64,000 bases of DNA from Micropterus salmoides (GCF_014851395.1 NW_024043372.1:7577490-7641489), one strand, 5' to 3'. Counted from the stretch's first letter, positions 25,540 to 36,330 are shown. The notes: generated from the letters alone by a model not told the origin. Numbers and translations: made by a program.

Positions 25540-27889
25540 TCTGTTAAAGTGTAACGAGACACCGCCTGTTCCCAATCGGTTGTGTTAGGTTCCATATTAC
25601 CTTTTTCAGTTGAATCCGCCTGTGGATTCGGGTCCGTCTTAAGGGGAATTGAAATGGGATATGTGCCCGCATAAGGTGCCCGTTCAGTCGGATCTAATTA
25701 GTGTTTTTTCCCAGTAGCAGTGTGTGATGAGCTTCCCATACAGGGTATTGTGTTGCTCATGGGAAATGACATTGCCGGGGGTAACGTTACTTGGAAATAT
25801 TGGATGTACCAAGGTACTCTGACTGCAGCACAGAGTCACCCAAAGTATTTCTAGCCTGTGTCATCACTCGTGCACGGGCACGCCAGATGATGTGTGGCGA
25901 TGAGTCAGATATTTCGCTAGCTGGTACAGTGTTGTGTAAGCCTTTTCAGATAGCTGATTGAACTCCCGTGAAGGAGCCAGCGTCCCTGGAGAGCGAGATG
26001 GAACCGTCCTCTTCCTCCCCACCACTGCCAGCTACGAGAACGCTTGGCTGTGGCTTCGAGAGAGGATCCAACCTTACGGGCCTGCTTCGTGAATGTGGTG
26101 AATGACCGCAATGCAGCAAGTGGTGAAAAAGTATTATCTAGAAAATGGTGTGTTAATGCGGAGATGGTCTTCAGGTATAGCTTCTGAAGCAGATTGGCAA
26201 AGTGTGTATCAGATTGTAGTGCCTTCAGTCTACAGACAGCATGTCTTATCTGTGAATCTATGAAAGTAAATGATCAGCCCACTTAGGAGTCATTAAGACT
26301 TATCAGTCAGTGTTAAGACATTTCTTCTGGCCTGGGTTGAAGACAAATACAGCTACATTTTGCCGTAGTTGTCAGGTGACAGGGAAGCCTAACCAAAAAA
26401 TTCCCCCCGTCCCTCTACATCCCATACCTGTGATTGAAGCACCTTTTGGCAGAGTGATTATCAACTGGTCCGTAGGTCCGTTGCCATGCACTAAGAACGG
26501 TAACCAATATCTGTTTACGATTATGTGTGCCGCTACTCGCTTCCCTGAGGCTGTCCCACTCCGAAACATCACTGCGAAGAGCATAGTTAGGGCTCTAACA
26601 AAATTCTTTTCTACTTTCGGTTTACCTCTTGTATTACAGTCGGACCAAGGGGCTAATTTCCAGTCCAGCCTATTTAAACAGATACTAGGGACGCTAAGTG
26701 TACGCCATGTTGTTTCGTCTGCTTACCATCCTGAATCACAGGGTGCGCTAGAACGGTGGCACCAGACGTTAAAGTCTATGCTTAAGAAACATTGCCATGA
26801 CAATGGCACTGACTGGGATAAGAGCATCCCATTCATTTTGTTCGCTGCACGCGACGCTGTACAGGATTCACTAGGATTCAGCCCTGCCCAGCTTGTGTTT
26901 GGACATACTCTCCGTGGTCCTCTACAAACCTTGCAGTTTCTGTCGTTGCAGTCCGTTCCTGCACAAAACATGTTCGATTATGTAAGTGAGTTCCACGAGC
27001 GACTGCACAGAGCTAAGCACATGTTGACTACCGCAAAAAACGTTATGAAACGAAATTACGATTGTTCCGCTGTAGAACGTGACTTCAGTGTTGGAGACAA
27101 AGTCTAGGCATTACTTCCGGTACCAGGTATCACGTTGTCAGTCATATTTTCAGGGCCATATGAGGTTCACAAAAGACTCGGTGACACTGACTATGTGATA
27201 AGCACTCCTGATCGGCGTAGGAAAACCTGTGTGTGTCACATTAATATGCTAAAACTTTATCATGTCAGGAAGAAGGGCTCAGACTGCAAGGTTACTGCTA
27301 GGGGGTTCACACCGGCCGTTCAAAGGCAGGACGTGATAGTAACTCAGTTTCTGAGTTTGTTCAGTGACGTTCCAGGTAGAACTAAAGTATTAAAACATGA
27401 GGTCGAGCTAACAAACCCGCGACCCATTAAACGGCACCCTTATCGCGCAAATGTAATGAAGCGTGATGTAATGAAAGGAGAAGTAGAGTACCTCCTTCAG
27501 CATGGCCTCGCCAAGCTTAGCTCTAGTCCATGGAGTTCACCATGTCTTGTGGAAAACAAGCCTGAACGTTCACCGAGATTTATCACAGACTTTAGAAAAG
27601 TTAATGCTATCACTATGCGTGATTCGTATCCCTTGCCATTGGATGAAAGATTGCATTGATTACCTCGGTACAGCCGTGTTTGTTAGCAAACTAGATATCT
27701 TAAAAGGATACTGGCAAGTCCCTCTTACTGAGCATGCATCGGAGATCTCAGCCTTTGTGACTCCAGATGACCTTTTGCAGTACCCTGTAATGGCCTTTGG
27801 AATGTGTAATGCTCCGGCTACCTTTCAGAGATTAATTAACACAGTGTTAGCTGGTGTTGTAATGCCTACTTAGATCATCTTAGTATCAG
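25540..27889 (+). pseudogene. pol: pol pseudogene, order protease - integrase - reverse transcriptase
   Basis: A protease-end signature (LPIQGIVLLMGNDIAGG) lies at about 25726-25790. The integrase frame runs from 26310. It has a zinc-finger remnant CRSC at residues 18-21, and the DDE core as N52-D112-E148 with the normal D-x35-E spacing; the first acid has become Asn (codon AAC, 26463-26465). An in-frame TAG at 27105 follows GDKV, then the GPY/F motif (SGPYEV). Reverse transcriptase follows from about 27390, with SPWSSPCLVE, FITDFRKVNA and FGMCNAPATFQR. There are frame changes near 27650 and 27860, and the catalytic box reads YLDH (27867-27878) instead of YxDD. The gene stops 11 bp later at the LTR remnant, so RNase H is gone. 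Confidence 0.75.
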
Positions 27890-27904
27890 CAGGGGGTCGT
27901 AACA
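27890..27904 (+). repeat. 15-bp remnant of the 3' LTR
   Basis: CAGGGGGTCGTAACA is identical to the last 15 bp of the 5' LTR (23950-23964) and directly follows the truncated reverse transcriptase. One deletion therefore removed the second half of pol and nearly the whole 3' LTR. LINE sequence resumes at 27905. Confidence 0.75.
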
Positions 27905-28700
27905 GTAACTACATGGCCTTTTGTCTAGAGTTTTAAGTGCTTGTTTGTACAATAATTTCAGTTGTTTCAAGGCTGTGTGAGTGTGCATTGGACCAACTTA
28001 TCAGACAGTAGGTGATGTGGGAGATAACCAATGAGTAGAAGTATAGCTTTGCTACCTCAGTTGATAGGTTTCTGATGCACCTGAAATTTGCCAAACTGAA
28101 CTTTAGTTTATTACAAATCCTCTTTATGTGGGTTGTGAAGACAAGGTTTGAGTCTATGTGTACTCCTAAATATTTGTACTATAAAAATGTCTTGCTCTAC
28201 ATTTACCCTGGAGCTTTTGAAAAAAAATACTGTTTTTGATACATTCAGTTGCAAACAACACTGATAAGCCGGGATGTGACCTTACCTAAAACATCCATTA
28301 GCTTGATTGCTACCTACCTACTTCCATAGAGAGAGACGATCATAAATGCTAAACAGAGTTGGACCAAGTACAGAGCCCTGCGGGACCCCGATTGATATAC
28401 ATTGTGGGTTAGATTTATAGTTACAGATTTTGACATATTGGGAGTGGAATGAGAGGTAGGACTTGATAAGATTGATCAAAAATTGAAGTTGAGTAATTTA
28501 TGTAATAAGATGTTATGATTAACAGTGTCAAATGCTTCGCTTAAATCAAGGAACATGGCCCCCACAACCCTGCCTTTATCCATTGATGCCCTAATTTTTC
28601 CTATAAAGTAGCATGAAGCTATTTGTTTGGGGATGTGTGCAGAACAGTCAAAGTTGTGTTTGATGCAGTGCCAGTCTGGTTCCTTTACACACAAAAACTT
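27905..28700 (-). pseudogene. 5' part of the same antisense LINE: reverse transcriptase fragment
   Basis: The minus strand encodes VGAMFLDLSEAFDTVNHNIL (about 28575-28516) and GVPQGSVLGPTLFSIYDR (about 28405-28335). Later come CLQLNVSKTV (28270-28240) and, in another frame, YKYLGVHIDSN...FTTHIKRICNKLKFSLANFR (28190-28090). These are classic non-LTR reverse transcriptase motifs. The stretch that should hold the YxDD active site, between the VPQGSVLGP and CLQLNVSKT motifs, is deleted. Several stops are present. Sequence continues on the other side of the LTR element at 22990. Confidence 0.75.
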
Positions 28701-28730
28701 ATGTGTGTGAGTGTCAGACCAGCAATTTCG

Positions 28731-30828
28731 GAAGTGATTGGTTCATATTCAATTGCTCAGCACTGCTAAGCTTACCACAGATTGTGCCCATGCAGGAGGC
28801 AGTGCAAGGTACACCCCAGACAATGGTGGCTTGAAATTAAAAGTGTCAAGCAAAAGGGGGAGACCATGGCCAGTTGATTGCGATGGTTCCTGATCTGCCA
28901 TGTTTTGAGACTTGGTAGGAGTGGACTTGTAAGATAGTCTGTTGCTTTTGGAAAATCATCACCACCATCACCTCTCAGGTTTCAGAATCTGAAGCCAAGA
29001 ACAGACCAGAGATGGACAACTGGTCTGATAAACCACGTAGTATTAAAATGGAGACAGAAAATGAATATCTGCTTTGAACAACTAGCCCATAGTGTGTGGT
29101 TACTGGCCCAGACGGTGTGGGACGGGGCTGTTTTAATATGATTGTCAATCAATCACACACTCCACATCAGAACATAATGATCAGTTGAAACACGGATCTA
29201 ACCCCTAGCCTGGTTATTTGTGCTTCAAAAACCATGGATAAAAACATGCAACCAAATGCAGTGGGAATGCTGAAAATTCAAGAAGAAAAAAAAAGAAGTC
29301 ACTCGAGGCAGGTGCGGCAAAGTACCTCAAAATTACAGACTTTTCTTTTGGGGCTGGTGCTGCTGCTACTCCTACCGCCACCAGTGGCAACAGCAGTGAG
29401 GATGCTGGTTTCCCAGTACAAGCACTGACACGGATGAACATGTTCCTGACTCTAGTGAATTTAAGTTGTACGCACAAAATTCACATACTCATCAGTATGG
29501 TCCATCAATCCTGATCCAAAGCCTAATGCAGCATCGATATTCCCAACGGTGATGGTTACAGAGAGTTCTGTCCATTATTCAGTAGATGGCAGGGTGGTTA
29601 CCTGGTACACAAGAGTTTAATTCTGTGAAGTAATAACTTGCTCATTTCATGTGTTAAACATCAAAAAACCTGTGTTGAGAAAGGTTAGCTGGATTTCTTA
29701 TTGACCTGATAGCTGAACCTTAATTCAAATCTGGCTCAAAGGTAAGGCTATAGCAGTTAATTTCCTTTTTAGGAGAATGTATCATCCTCACTTCGGTTCA
29801 GTTTAGGAACCGGATCTTTAGGTGTGGTTAGGAGTAAGCTTATTGACCCCACCACCACCATGAAGTCATAAACGCTGCAGTGTGCCTGTGAATGTGGGAT
29901 ACATGTTGTGATTGCCACAAATATGAGATTTCTTTCTCATTCAGCAAAGAAGCAGCATCGAGTAAAGTCAGCTGTTATTTTCAATAACACAAACCATGGC
30001 AAGACGTTGTGAACCGAATTTAGTTACACAACAATAACCTCACACATACATGTCACGTCAGCCCTTCGGAGATGTCTCCAAAAGAAGGAGAGTGAGGGCA
30101 AGCTGAAAGATATGAGTTAACAGATGGTTGGCATGGAAACAACGCACCGTCAAAGCCCAGAGAGACTCCGCATCTTACTCCTGACAGACAAGGTCTCTGG
30201 GCTGACAGCCTGGTTAATGCTGGTACACAGATGGGATGAGAGGCAGAGCACAATGTTGATGTTTGTTGATTATCCTGCTCTCATTAGGATGCTTTGCTTT
30301 GTGTCTGTGATCATCTTTGTAAATTAGATCCTTCCATAATGTGTAGTGAACAATTTGAAGTCAAAATATGTCACTTGTGACAAATAATAGCATTATCAAG
30401 TTAATTTAACTTTGTGGATTTGTGACTGGAAAGTTGTTTAGCTTAATCCTTCAGAATCTGGGCAGGAAACAATGTTTTTAGCCAGATAACCATGCAACCA
30501 AAGAAGAAAAAACACAAAATGGGTCCTATCTAGTTTTAATAACATTGATTGTTTTATTTATAATGTTCTTACATGGTGCATATTCCATTGCAGGGGACTC
30601 CGGAGGGTGATAGTACACTACAGCCAGGTGGCACTTGAGTGCAATTCAAGAAGCTCACCTGGCTGACATTGATTGGAAACTCCCTGCTCTCATCAATAAG
30701 TATCACTCCCTAAGTACTGTTGTTGTTCATTCTGGCATCAGCAATGTTTCAGTTCAACTATTTCTTCCATTATAAATAGCTATCTTTCTTTTTCCCTCCT
30801 GCCTTGAACATAACATCATAAAAAACTA
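28731..30828. other. unassigned non-coding DNA
   Basis: No family recognised over about 2.1 kb. An imperfect hairpin lies at 30621-30665, with a perfect 10-bp stem CAGCCAGGTG / CACCTGGCTG and a 25-nt loop. A 64-codon frame at 29234-29428 ends in a leucine-rich stretch produced by CTG/CTA repeats and is treated as chance. Confidence 0.4.
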
Positions 30829-31233
30829 TCAGTTTTCCATTTACTTCACAGCACTGAAACTGCCCTCATTAAAGTAAGCAGTGATCTTTTACTATCAGCT
30901 GATGCAGGTCTTTTTCAGTACTAATTTTACTTACTCTTTTAGCTCAGCCTTTGTTACAGAAGATTATTTGATTTTGTTGGACCAAACTTTCTTCAGCTAA
31001 AAAAATCAAAATAAATTGTATTTGGTCCTCCAAAGTACATTCACACTCTGCAGAAGGGCCTTGGCAGCGAGGAACCGGGGTAGTCTTCAAAAGTGACCAT
31101 CCATTTAACAGGTCACAAGAGTCATTCAATCATGCTTCCTTCAACTGAGGAGCATCTCTAAAATGAGGTTGAGAACGTCAAACATGCTTTTATGTCGCTA
31201 TTTCTTGACCATTGCAATGCTTTATATCCAGAT
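30829..31233 (+). pseudogene. LINE reverse transcriptase relic, left part
   Basis: The plus strand reads FHLLHSTETALIKVSSDLLL and SADAGLFSVLILL (about 30836-30936), matching the FRxxHSTETALLKVxND...ADSGxxSILxLLDLS motif of fish non-LTR reverse transcriptases. Later NVKHAFMSLFLDHCNALYPD (31174-31233) matches the VxHAFxxSRLDYCNALYxGL motif. The intervening catalytic part is deleted. The reading frame is cut at 31234 by a TTAA-flanked element and resumes at 33050. Confidence 0.7.
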
Positions 31234-31439
31234 TTAAGTGTGATTTATGCTTTTGCGGCGATTCGACGGCGTAGCCTCTACGTAGCCCTGTACCCTACGC
31301 TGTAGCGTAGCCTACACCGTAGCCTATGCCGTAGCCTGACATGCACCTCCTCAAAAATGTAACTACACGTTGAAGCGACACTTTGAAGTAAATTTGACTA
31401 GCGGCCAAACCAGCGTTTGTAACACGGTGGATCAATATA

Positions 31440-32868
31440 CACTCTTCAAAAAAATAAAGGGAACACTAAAATAACACATCCTAGATCTGAATGAATGAAA
31501 TAATCTCATTAAATACTCCTTTCTTTACATAGTTGAAAGTGCTGACAACAAAATCACACAAACATTATCAATGGAAATCAAATCTTTCAACCCATGCAGG
31601 TCTGGATTTGGAGTCACACTCAAAATCAAAGTGGAAAACCACACTACAGGCCGATCCAACTTTGATGTAATGTCCTTAAAACAAGTCAAAATGAGGCTCA
31701 GTAGTGTGTGTGGCCTCCACGTGCCTGTATGACCTCCCTACAATGCCTGGGCATGCTCCTGATGAGGTGACGGATGGTCCCCTGAGGGATCTCCTCCCAG
31801 ACCTGGACTAAAGCATCCACCAACTCCTGGACAGTCTGTGGTGCAACGTGGCGTTGGTGGATGGAGCGAGACATGATGTCCCAAATGTGCTCAATTGGAT
31901 TCAGGTCTGGGGAACGGGCGGGCCATTCCATAGCATCAATGCCTTCCTCTTGCAGGAACTGCTGACACACTCCAGCCACATGAGGTCTAGCATTGTATTG
32001 CATTAGGAGGAACCCAGGGCCAACCGCACCAGCATATGGTCTCACAAGGGGTCTGAGGATCTCATGTCGGTACCTAATGGCAGTCAGGCTACCTCTGGCG
32101 AGCACATGGAGGGCTGTGCGGCCCCCCAAAGAAATGGCACCCCACACCATTACTGACCCACCGCCAAACCGGTCATGCTGGAGGATGTTGCAGGCAGCAG
32201 AACGTTCTCCACAGCGTCTCCAGACTCTGTCACGTCTGTCACATGTGTTCAGTGTGAACCTGCTTTCATCTGTGAAGAGCACAGGGCGGCAGTGGCGAAT
32301 TTGCCAATCTTGGTGTTCTCTGGCAAATGCCAAACGTCCTGCACGGTGTTGGTCTGTAAGTACAACCCCCACCTGTGGACGTCGTCCCCTCATGGAGTCT
32401 GTTTCTGACCATTTGAGCAGACACATGCACATCTGTGGCCTGCTGGAGGTCATTTTGCAGGGCTCTGGCAGTGCTGCTCCTGCTCCTCCTTGCACAAAGG
32501 CGGAGGTAGCGGTCCTGCTGCTGGGTTGCTGCCCTCCTACGTCCTCCTCCACATCTCCTGATGTACTGGCCTGTCTCCTGGTAGCGCCTCCGTGCTCTGG
32601 ACACTACGCTGACAGACACAGCAAACCTTCTTGCCACAGCTCACATTGATGTGCCATCCTGGATGAGCTGCACTACCTGAGCCACTTGTGTGGGTTGTAG
32701 ACTCCGTCTCATGCTACCACTAGAGTGAAAGCACCGCCAGCATTCAAAAGTGACCAAAACATCAGCCAGGAAGCATAGGAACTGAGAAGTGGTCTGTGGT
32801 CACCACCTGCAGAACCACTCCTTTATTGGGGGTGTCTTGCTAATTGCCTATAATTTCTACCTGTTGTA
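31440..32868 (-). mobile_element. Tc1-like transposon, one inverted repeat lost
   Basis: The left end, TA followed by CACTCTTCAAAAAAATAAAG, is the well-known terminal repeat of a widespread fish Tc1-like family. The right end stops within the subterminal region (CTACCTGTTGTA) and rejoins the family B host element about 45 bp beyond its expected position. One deletion therefore removed the right inverted repeat plus adjoining host sequence. The transposase lies on the minus strand. Confidence 0.8.
31698..32712 (-). pseudogene. Tc1-like transposase pseudogene
   Basis: The minus-strand start is at 32712 (MRRSLQPTQVAQVVQLIQDG). Codon 24 is TGA (32641-32643), and the frame shifts near 32395 after VRNRLHEG. 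Paired helix-turn-helix DNA-binding sequence (RYQETGQY, QQQDRYLRLCARR) precedes the DDE core. The first acid is intact in LFTDESRF and the last in SPDLNPIEHIWD. The second is replaced by Tyr (MQYNARPH, codon on plus positions 31995-31997). With a nonsense codon, a frameshift and a lost catalytic Asp, it cannot cut DNA. It ends normally at 31698 (RGGHTHY). Confidence 0.85.
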
Positions 32869-33049
32869 TATTCGGTCAATAACATTTGAAAAGTCTACAG
32901 CCACACACATACAATTTTAACCACATTAAATTAGTGTTGGCGGTGTAATTGCAGAGTGACGCACACACCGACGCACAAGTACAAATGCATGGCTAAGTGT
33001 GTAGCTACACTGTATGTAGACCCGATGCAGGAGCATAAATCACGCTTAA

Positions 33050-33340
33050 AGCCAAAAAACAAAACACACCTGCTCTGCTTTCAAGACCATATCATTCATG
33101 TTTACTGGTTACCAGTCAGTTTTAGAGTTTATTCACTGATGATTAAAGCCCTTAAGGATTTTACTCATTGAATTGCTGTTCCCAACAAGTCAGAGCACTG
33201 CCTCAGATCTTCAGGCAGGGCCCTTCTGACTCAGTCTGAATGAAAGTCATTGGCATTTTCACGAGGCCAAATGTGAGTGTTTGTTCAGTCTCCAGGGAAG
33301 GGATGAAAGGACAGCATTGCCTTTCAGAATTTGTCCCAAT
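33050..33340 (+). pseudogene. LINE polymerase relic, right part
   Basis: The plus-strand frame continues from the 31-kb piece: HIIHVYWLPVSFRVYSLMIK, then ALKDF (33088-33165). It matches the HITPVLxxLHWLPVxxRIxxKIxxLxFKAL motif of fish LINE polymerases. Further weak similarity (SEHCLRSS) follows a TGA. The sequence then runs into dispersed repeat family D at 33342. Confidence 0.7.
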
Positions 33341-33341
33341 T

Positions 33342-33445
33342 GACTCCATCACCTTGATAACGACCCCACAGAGGTTAAATAGCTGAGTTTCCCTACCAGC
33401 CAGTCAGAACTGAAGTAGCCTCTTGGATGAGAGGCACAATATCTT
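33342..33445 (+). repeat. dispersed repeat family D, copy 2
   Basis: It shares CATCACCTTGATAACGACCC, CACAGAGGTTAAATA and AACTGAAGTAGCCTCTTGGAT with the 47.9-kb copy (inverted) at a few mismatches. It immediately follows the LINE relic. Confidence 0.7.
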
Positions 33446-35644
33446 AAGGTATCTTTATCCTTTATACCTGGATGAGTGACACATGTGTACTCTAACCCTC
33501 AGTGGTCGATTGATGCATTTTTCATCCTTTCCTTAAGTGTCTTATGTTAGTTAAAATGTAAAAACTGATATACTACATAACTTGTTCTTTCCACTGATTA
33601 TATTATAATCAGTGTTGGTGAGGATTGTTTTAAATGTTTCTGTTGTGGTTACAAACATTACAGGAGTAGGGGGATGCATGCAACAACATCCAAGTACTGA
33701 GGTTTCTAACTGCCAGTCCAGCATGTCCAGAGGTGGTAAGCACAGGTTCCTAATTTCTACAACAGAGCCCACATTGTTTAGAGGGGGACCCAAAATGGAG
33801 GGAGCCTACCTAAGCTGTGTCTTAGCCAATCCAGGCACTTTTTCAAAAAATGCCCACAAAGTTGTTTTACTCTGTTTTTCAGCTCCACTGTCCAAGGCAC
33901 TATTAGCCCACTCTGCTAGCTCTTTCAGAGTTTGAATCTGGGTGTTTATTTGGGCTTTCAATGCGGTAAATGCCGTTTAATGTTCCGCATTTAGCGAGTC
34001 ACTGACCCTCTATTTGTGGTGGAAAACATTTTCAAAGATCTGTGCTTGAACACGTATAGTACATCTGAGACGGTAAACAATGGCATATCTGAGTAGCCAA
34101 GGAATAGAAAATTAAGCTAAAACAGCCTATTTCACATAGAGGGCATGAAGTGAAGCTCAAATAAACTTAGTTAAACCACCATTTTCTTGGAAGTTTAATC
34201 AGCAAGAAACCAAGATCCAGGGACATTATTATTTGTGAGCGTCAACGTGTCTGCTTTCAATCAGTCATTCAGTTAGTTTGCATTTGCTTTTAGCACTGAG
34301 TGAGTATGCATGGACGTTTCCATGCCCCAGTGGATGCCAGCCAGCCTGACCAGTATATCTAACTGTAACTGTAAGCTCTTAAATCATCTAGGCCGCTCAG
34401 CTCACTGTCCCATTAACAGAGGCTGAGTCACAGAGAGGCAGCTGCGCATAAGAGCCATTACAGCAGAAAGAGGGAGAATCTGTGTGTTTGTATGAAGGTG
34501 TGTGTGTCTGCTGCATTACAGTAAGGACAGTAGGGCAGAGAAGGCTGCATGGAAAATCTTATAAATTGTTTTACCTCTGTCCTCTTATAAGAATGGTGTT
34601 TGATGCTATAACATAAATGATTAAACTGTAATGTTTATGGCACTAGTTTTGTAATACTGTAGGTATGTTAGAGAGCTATCACTCCTGTGTTTCAGTTCAT
34701 TTGGTCTTTGGCCTTTAAGTTCTGGTCCAGCTAATGTTTGTGACTTGTCCTGCAACATCAGCACTACACTGACTGCAGGTCATCCTGCACTTTACTGAGC
34801 CCTTTGTTTTTATTTATTATCTCAGGTATTAACAAAAAAGAAATGACTGATTATGAGCATGTTAAACCAAAACAGCAACTGAATTTCATATATCATAAAC
34901 AGGCACAGATGGGACAAAAGAGAGGCATTTTGAACTGTAATATTTCAGGGACTGTTACTATGTGGTCGCTACTTTCATGAGGAACTGCTAAAATAGAAAG
35001 AATAAGACACGCTCAACACACCTGTTTGAACTCCTTTTTAATTTCTGATACATTAGGAAAAATAACTGCACTCATGGTTATGCTTATACTTCTTACCATG
35101 GTTACACGGATTGGGAGACTTCTTGACAGTTCATGATCAGCAGAGGATTTTTTACAGCAGTTTATCTTTTGAATTTATGCAAAAATCCCACCACAAACAA
35201 GTAAATGTGTAATCCTTCCATCAAAGTACACATACACCATAAGCAATTTAAAAATATCTAGCTTAATTTCCACTGAAAATTTTAATAATGTTTGTAAGCA
35301 TCAGAGTTTTGATCAGGCTATTCACAGTATTTCAAACATAACCTGTGTTTGTAGCTGAAATGATCTCTGGACTCATTGTATTTCTGAGGAATCGCACATA
35401 AGCCACAGTGTAAACTAAAGCATAGCTATAATAGCTTTGTGCATAGGCTTCAATAGTTATACATCATAACCATTTAATGCACTGTAAATCAAGTGAGACT
35501 GTTAGCATTAAAAGGTTATATGTGGAGTGTTTACATTCACTTTCTTTCCTCACCAAAGTGTGTTATGTGTAACATGTGTAAAACATTTTATGTTTCTCTC
35601 CCATAATTAAAAAATAATAATATTTGAAAATCTGCTTCAGTTAC
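33446..35644. other. unassigned non-coding DNA
   Basis: No family recognised over about 2.2 kb. Around 34380-34560 the composition rises in GC and lacks repeats, but no exon signals are convincing. Confidence 0.4.
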
Positions 35645-35772
35645 CATCCATCCATCCATCGTCAACCGCTTATCCTGCGTACAGGGTCGCAGGGAACTGG
35701 AGCCTATCCCAGCTGACATCGGGCGAAAGGCGGGGTACACCCTGGACAGGTCGCCACTCCATCACAGGGCTG
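35645..35772 (+). repeat. teleost interspersed repeat with CATC tract
   Basis: It starts with (CATC)4, then CAACCGCTTATCCTG, GGAGCCTATCCCAGCTGACA, GGCGGGGTACACCCTGGACA and GGTCGCCACTCCATCACAGG. This block is a familiar high-copy motif in fish genomes; I do not assign its transposon class. Confidence 0.7.
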
Positions 35773-36125
35773 CATCAGTTACATCTGTGTTAAAATTGTC
35801 TAGCTTCTTCAATTTGCTGGCGCATTGCTGTATTTCCTGGTGTATTTTGCTTTCACACAAATATACATGTACTACACTGATACATTTCTTAGATTAGAGC
35901 AAATTAAAACATTTGCTGGCTTGACTAAAGATGGCAATCTTTGTGTAGTGGCATAAAATAAAAAAAATAAAGAGGCTTAAAAAATGAAATAGTTTAATCA
36001 TGGAATTTCACAACCTATTTGGTTGTATAATACTCCCCCTTTTTTATAATGGCCACTCCTGCATTGTGTAATGGTTTCCACAAAGCTGAAGAAATATTAC
36101 AACATTCTTTTATCTGTCATTGTTC

Positions 36126-36330
36126 ATGGAAAATGAAAAGAAGTATTGAAGGAGAAAGGAAGAGAAGGAGAGAAGAATTGGAGAGTAGAAGTAATGGAGG
36201 ACAAAGAGGGGTGTTTTAGGAGAGATGGAGAAAAAGGTTAGGAAGGAAGAAAGGAGGGGACAGTTAGGAAGCCAGATGAGGAGTGAGAAGACAGGAATGA
36301 AAGGAAACAAGGGAGGAAGGAGGGAAATAC
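36126..36330 (+). repeat. polypurine (GA-rich) tract
   Basis: About 200 bases are overwhelmingly A and G on the plus strand with only scattered pyrimidines. Its complement creates a serine/leucine/phenylalanine-rich open frame on the minus strand (36110-36499) that is a compositional artefact. Long polypurine tracts can adopt triplex structure. Confidence 0.8.

Larger units (their letters stand above)
22990..27904 (+). mobile_element. Gmr1-like Ty3/gypsy LTR retrotransposon, internally deleted
   Basis: The order is 5' LTR (ending GTCGTAACA at 23964), primer-binding site at 23969, gag (24097-25536), protease-like region, integrase (26.31-27.2 kb), and reverse transcriptase (27.3-27.88 kb). 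A 15-bp remnant of the 3' LTR follows (CAGGGGGTCGTAACA, 27890-27904, identical to 23950-23964). Integrase before reverse transcriptase is the diagnostic gene order of the Gmr1 group, first described from deuterostomes as Ty3/gypsy elements with a Ty1/copia-like order. RNase H and almost all of the 3' LTR are missing. The element lies in sense orientation inside an antisense LINE. The left boundary is inferred from where the LINE stops; no target-site duplication was found. Confidence 0.75.
31234..33049. mobile_element. TTAA-flanked miniature element, family B, copy 1 (host of a Tc1 insertion)
   Basis: TTAA duplications lie at 31234-31237 and 33046-33049. Just inside are inverted ends GTGTGATTTATGCT (left) and GCGTGATTTATGCTCCTGC (right, reverse complement). 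The left interior has repeated GTAGCCTACxCCGTAGCC units (31272-31341). Flanking the inserted Tc1, GCGGCCAAA...GTAACACGGTGGATCAATAT (left) and TTCGGTCAATAACATTTGAAAAG (right) match the related copy at 62.2-62.9 kb. Removing the element and one TTAA rejoins the surrounding LINE in frame, so this boundary is well supported. Confidence 0.8.

Noticed and set aside
29234..29428. 64-codon frame resembling a signal peptide or membrane segment (LLLLLPPP)
   Set aside because: The hydrophobic run comes from a CTG/CTA-rich stretch, there is no family similarity and the opposite strand is also open.
31993..32649. 218-codon plus-strand open frame
   Set aside because: It is the antisense shadow of the Tc1-like transposase encoded on the minus strand.
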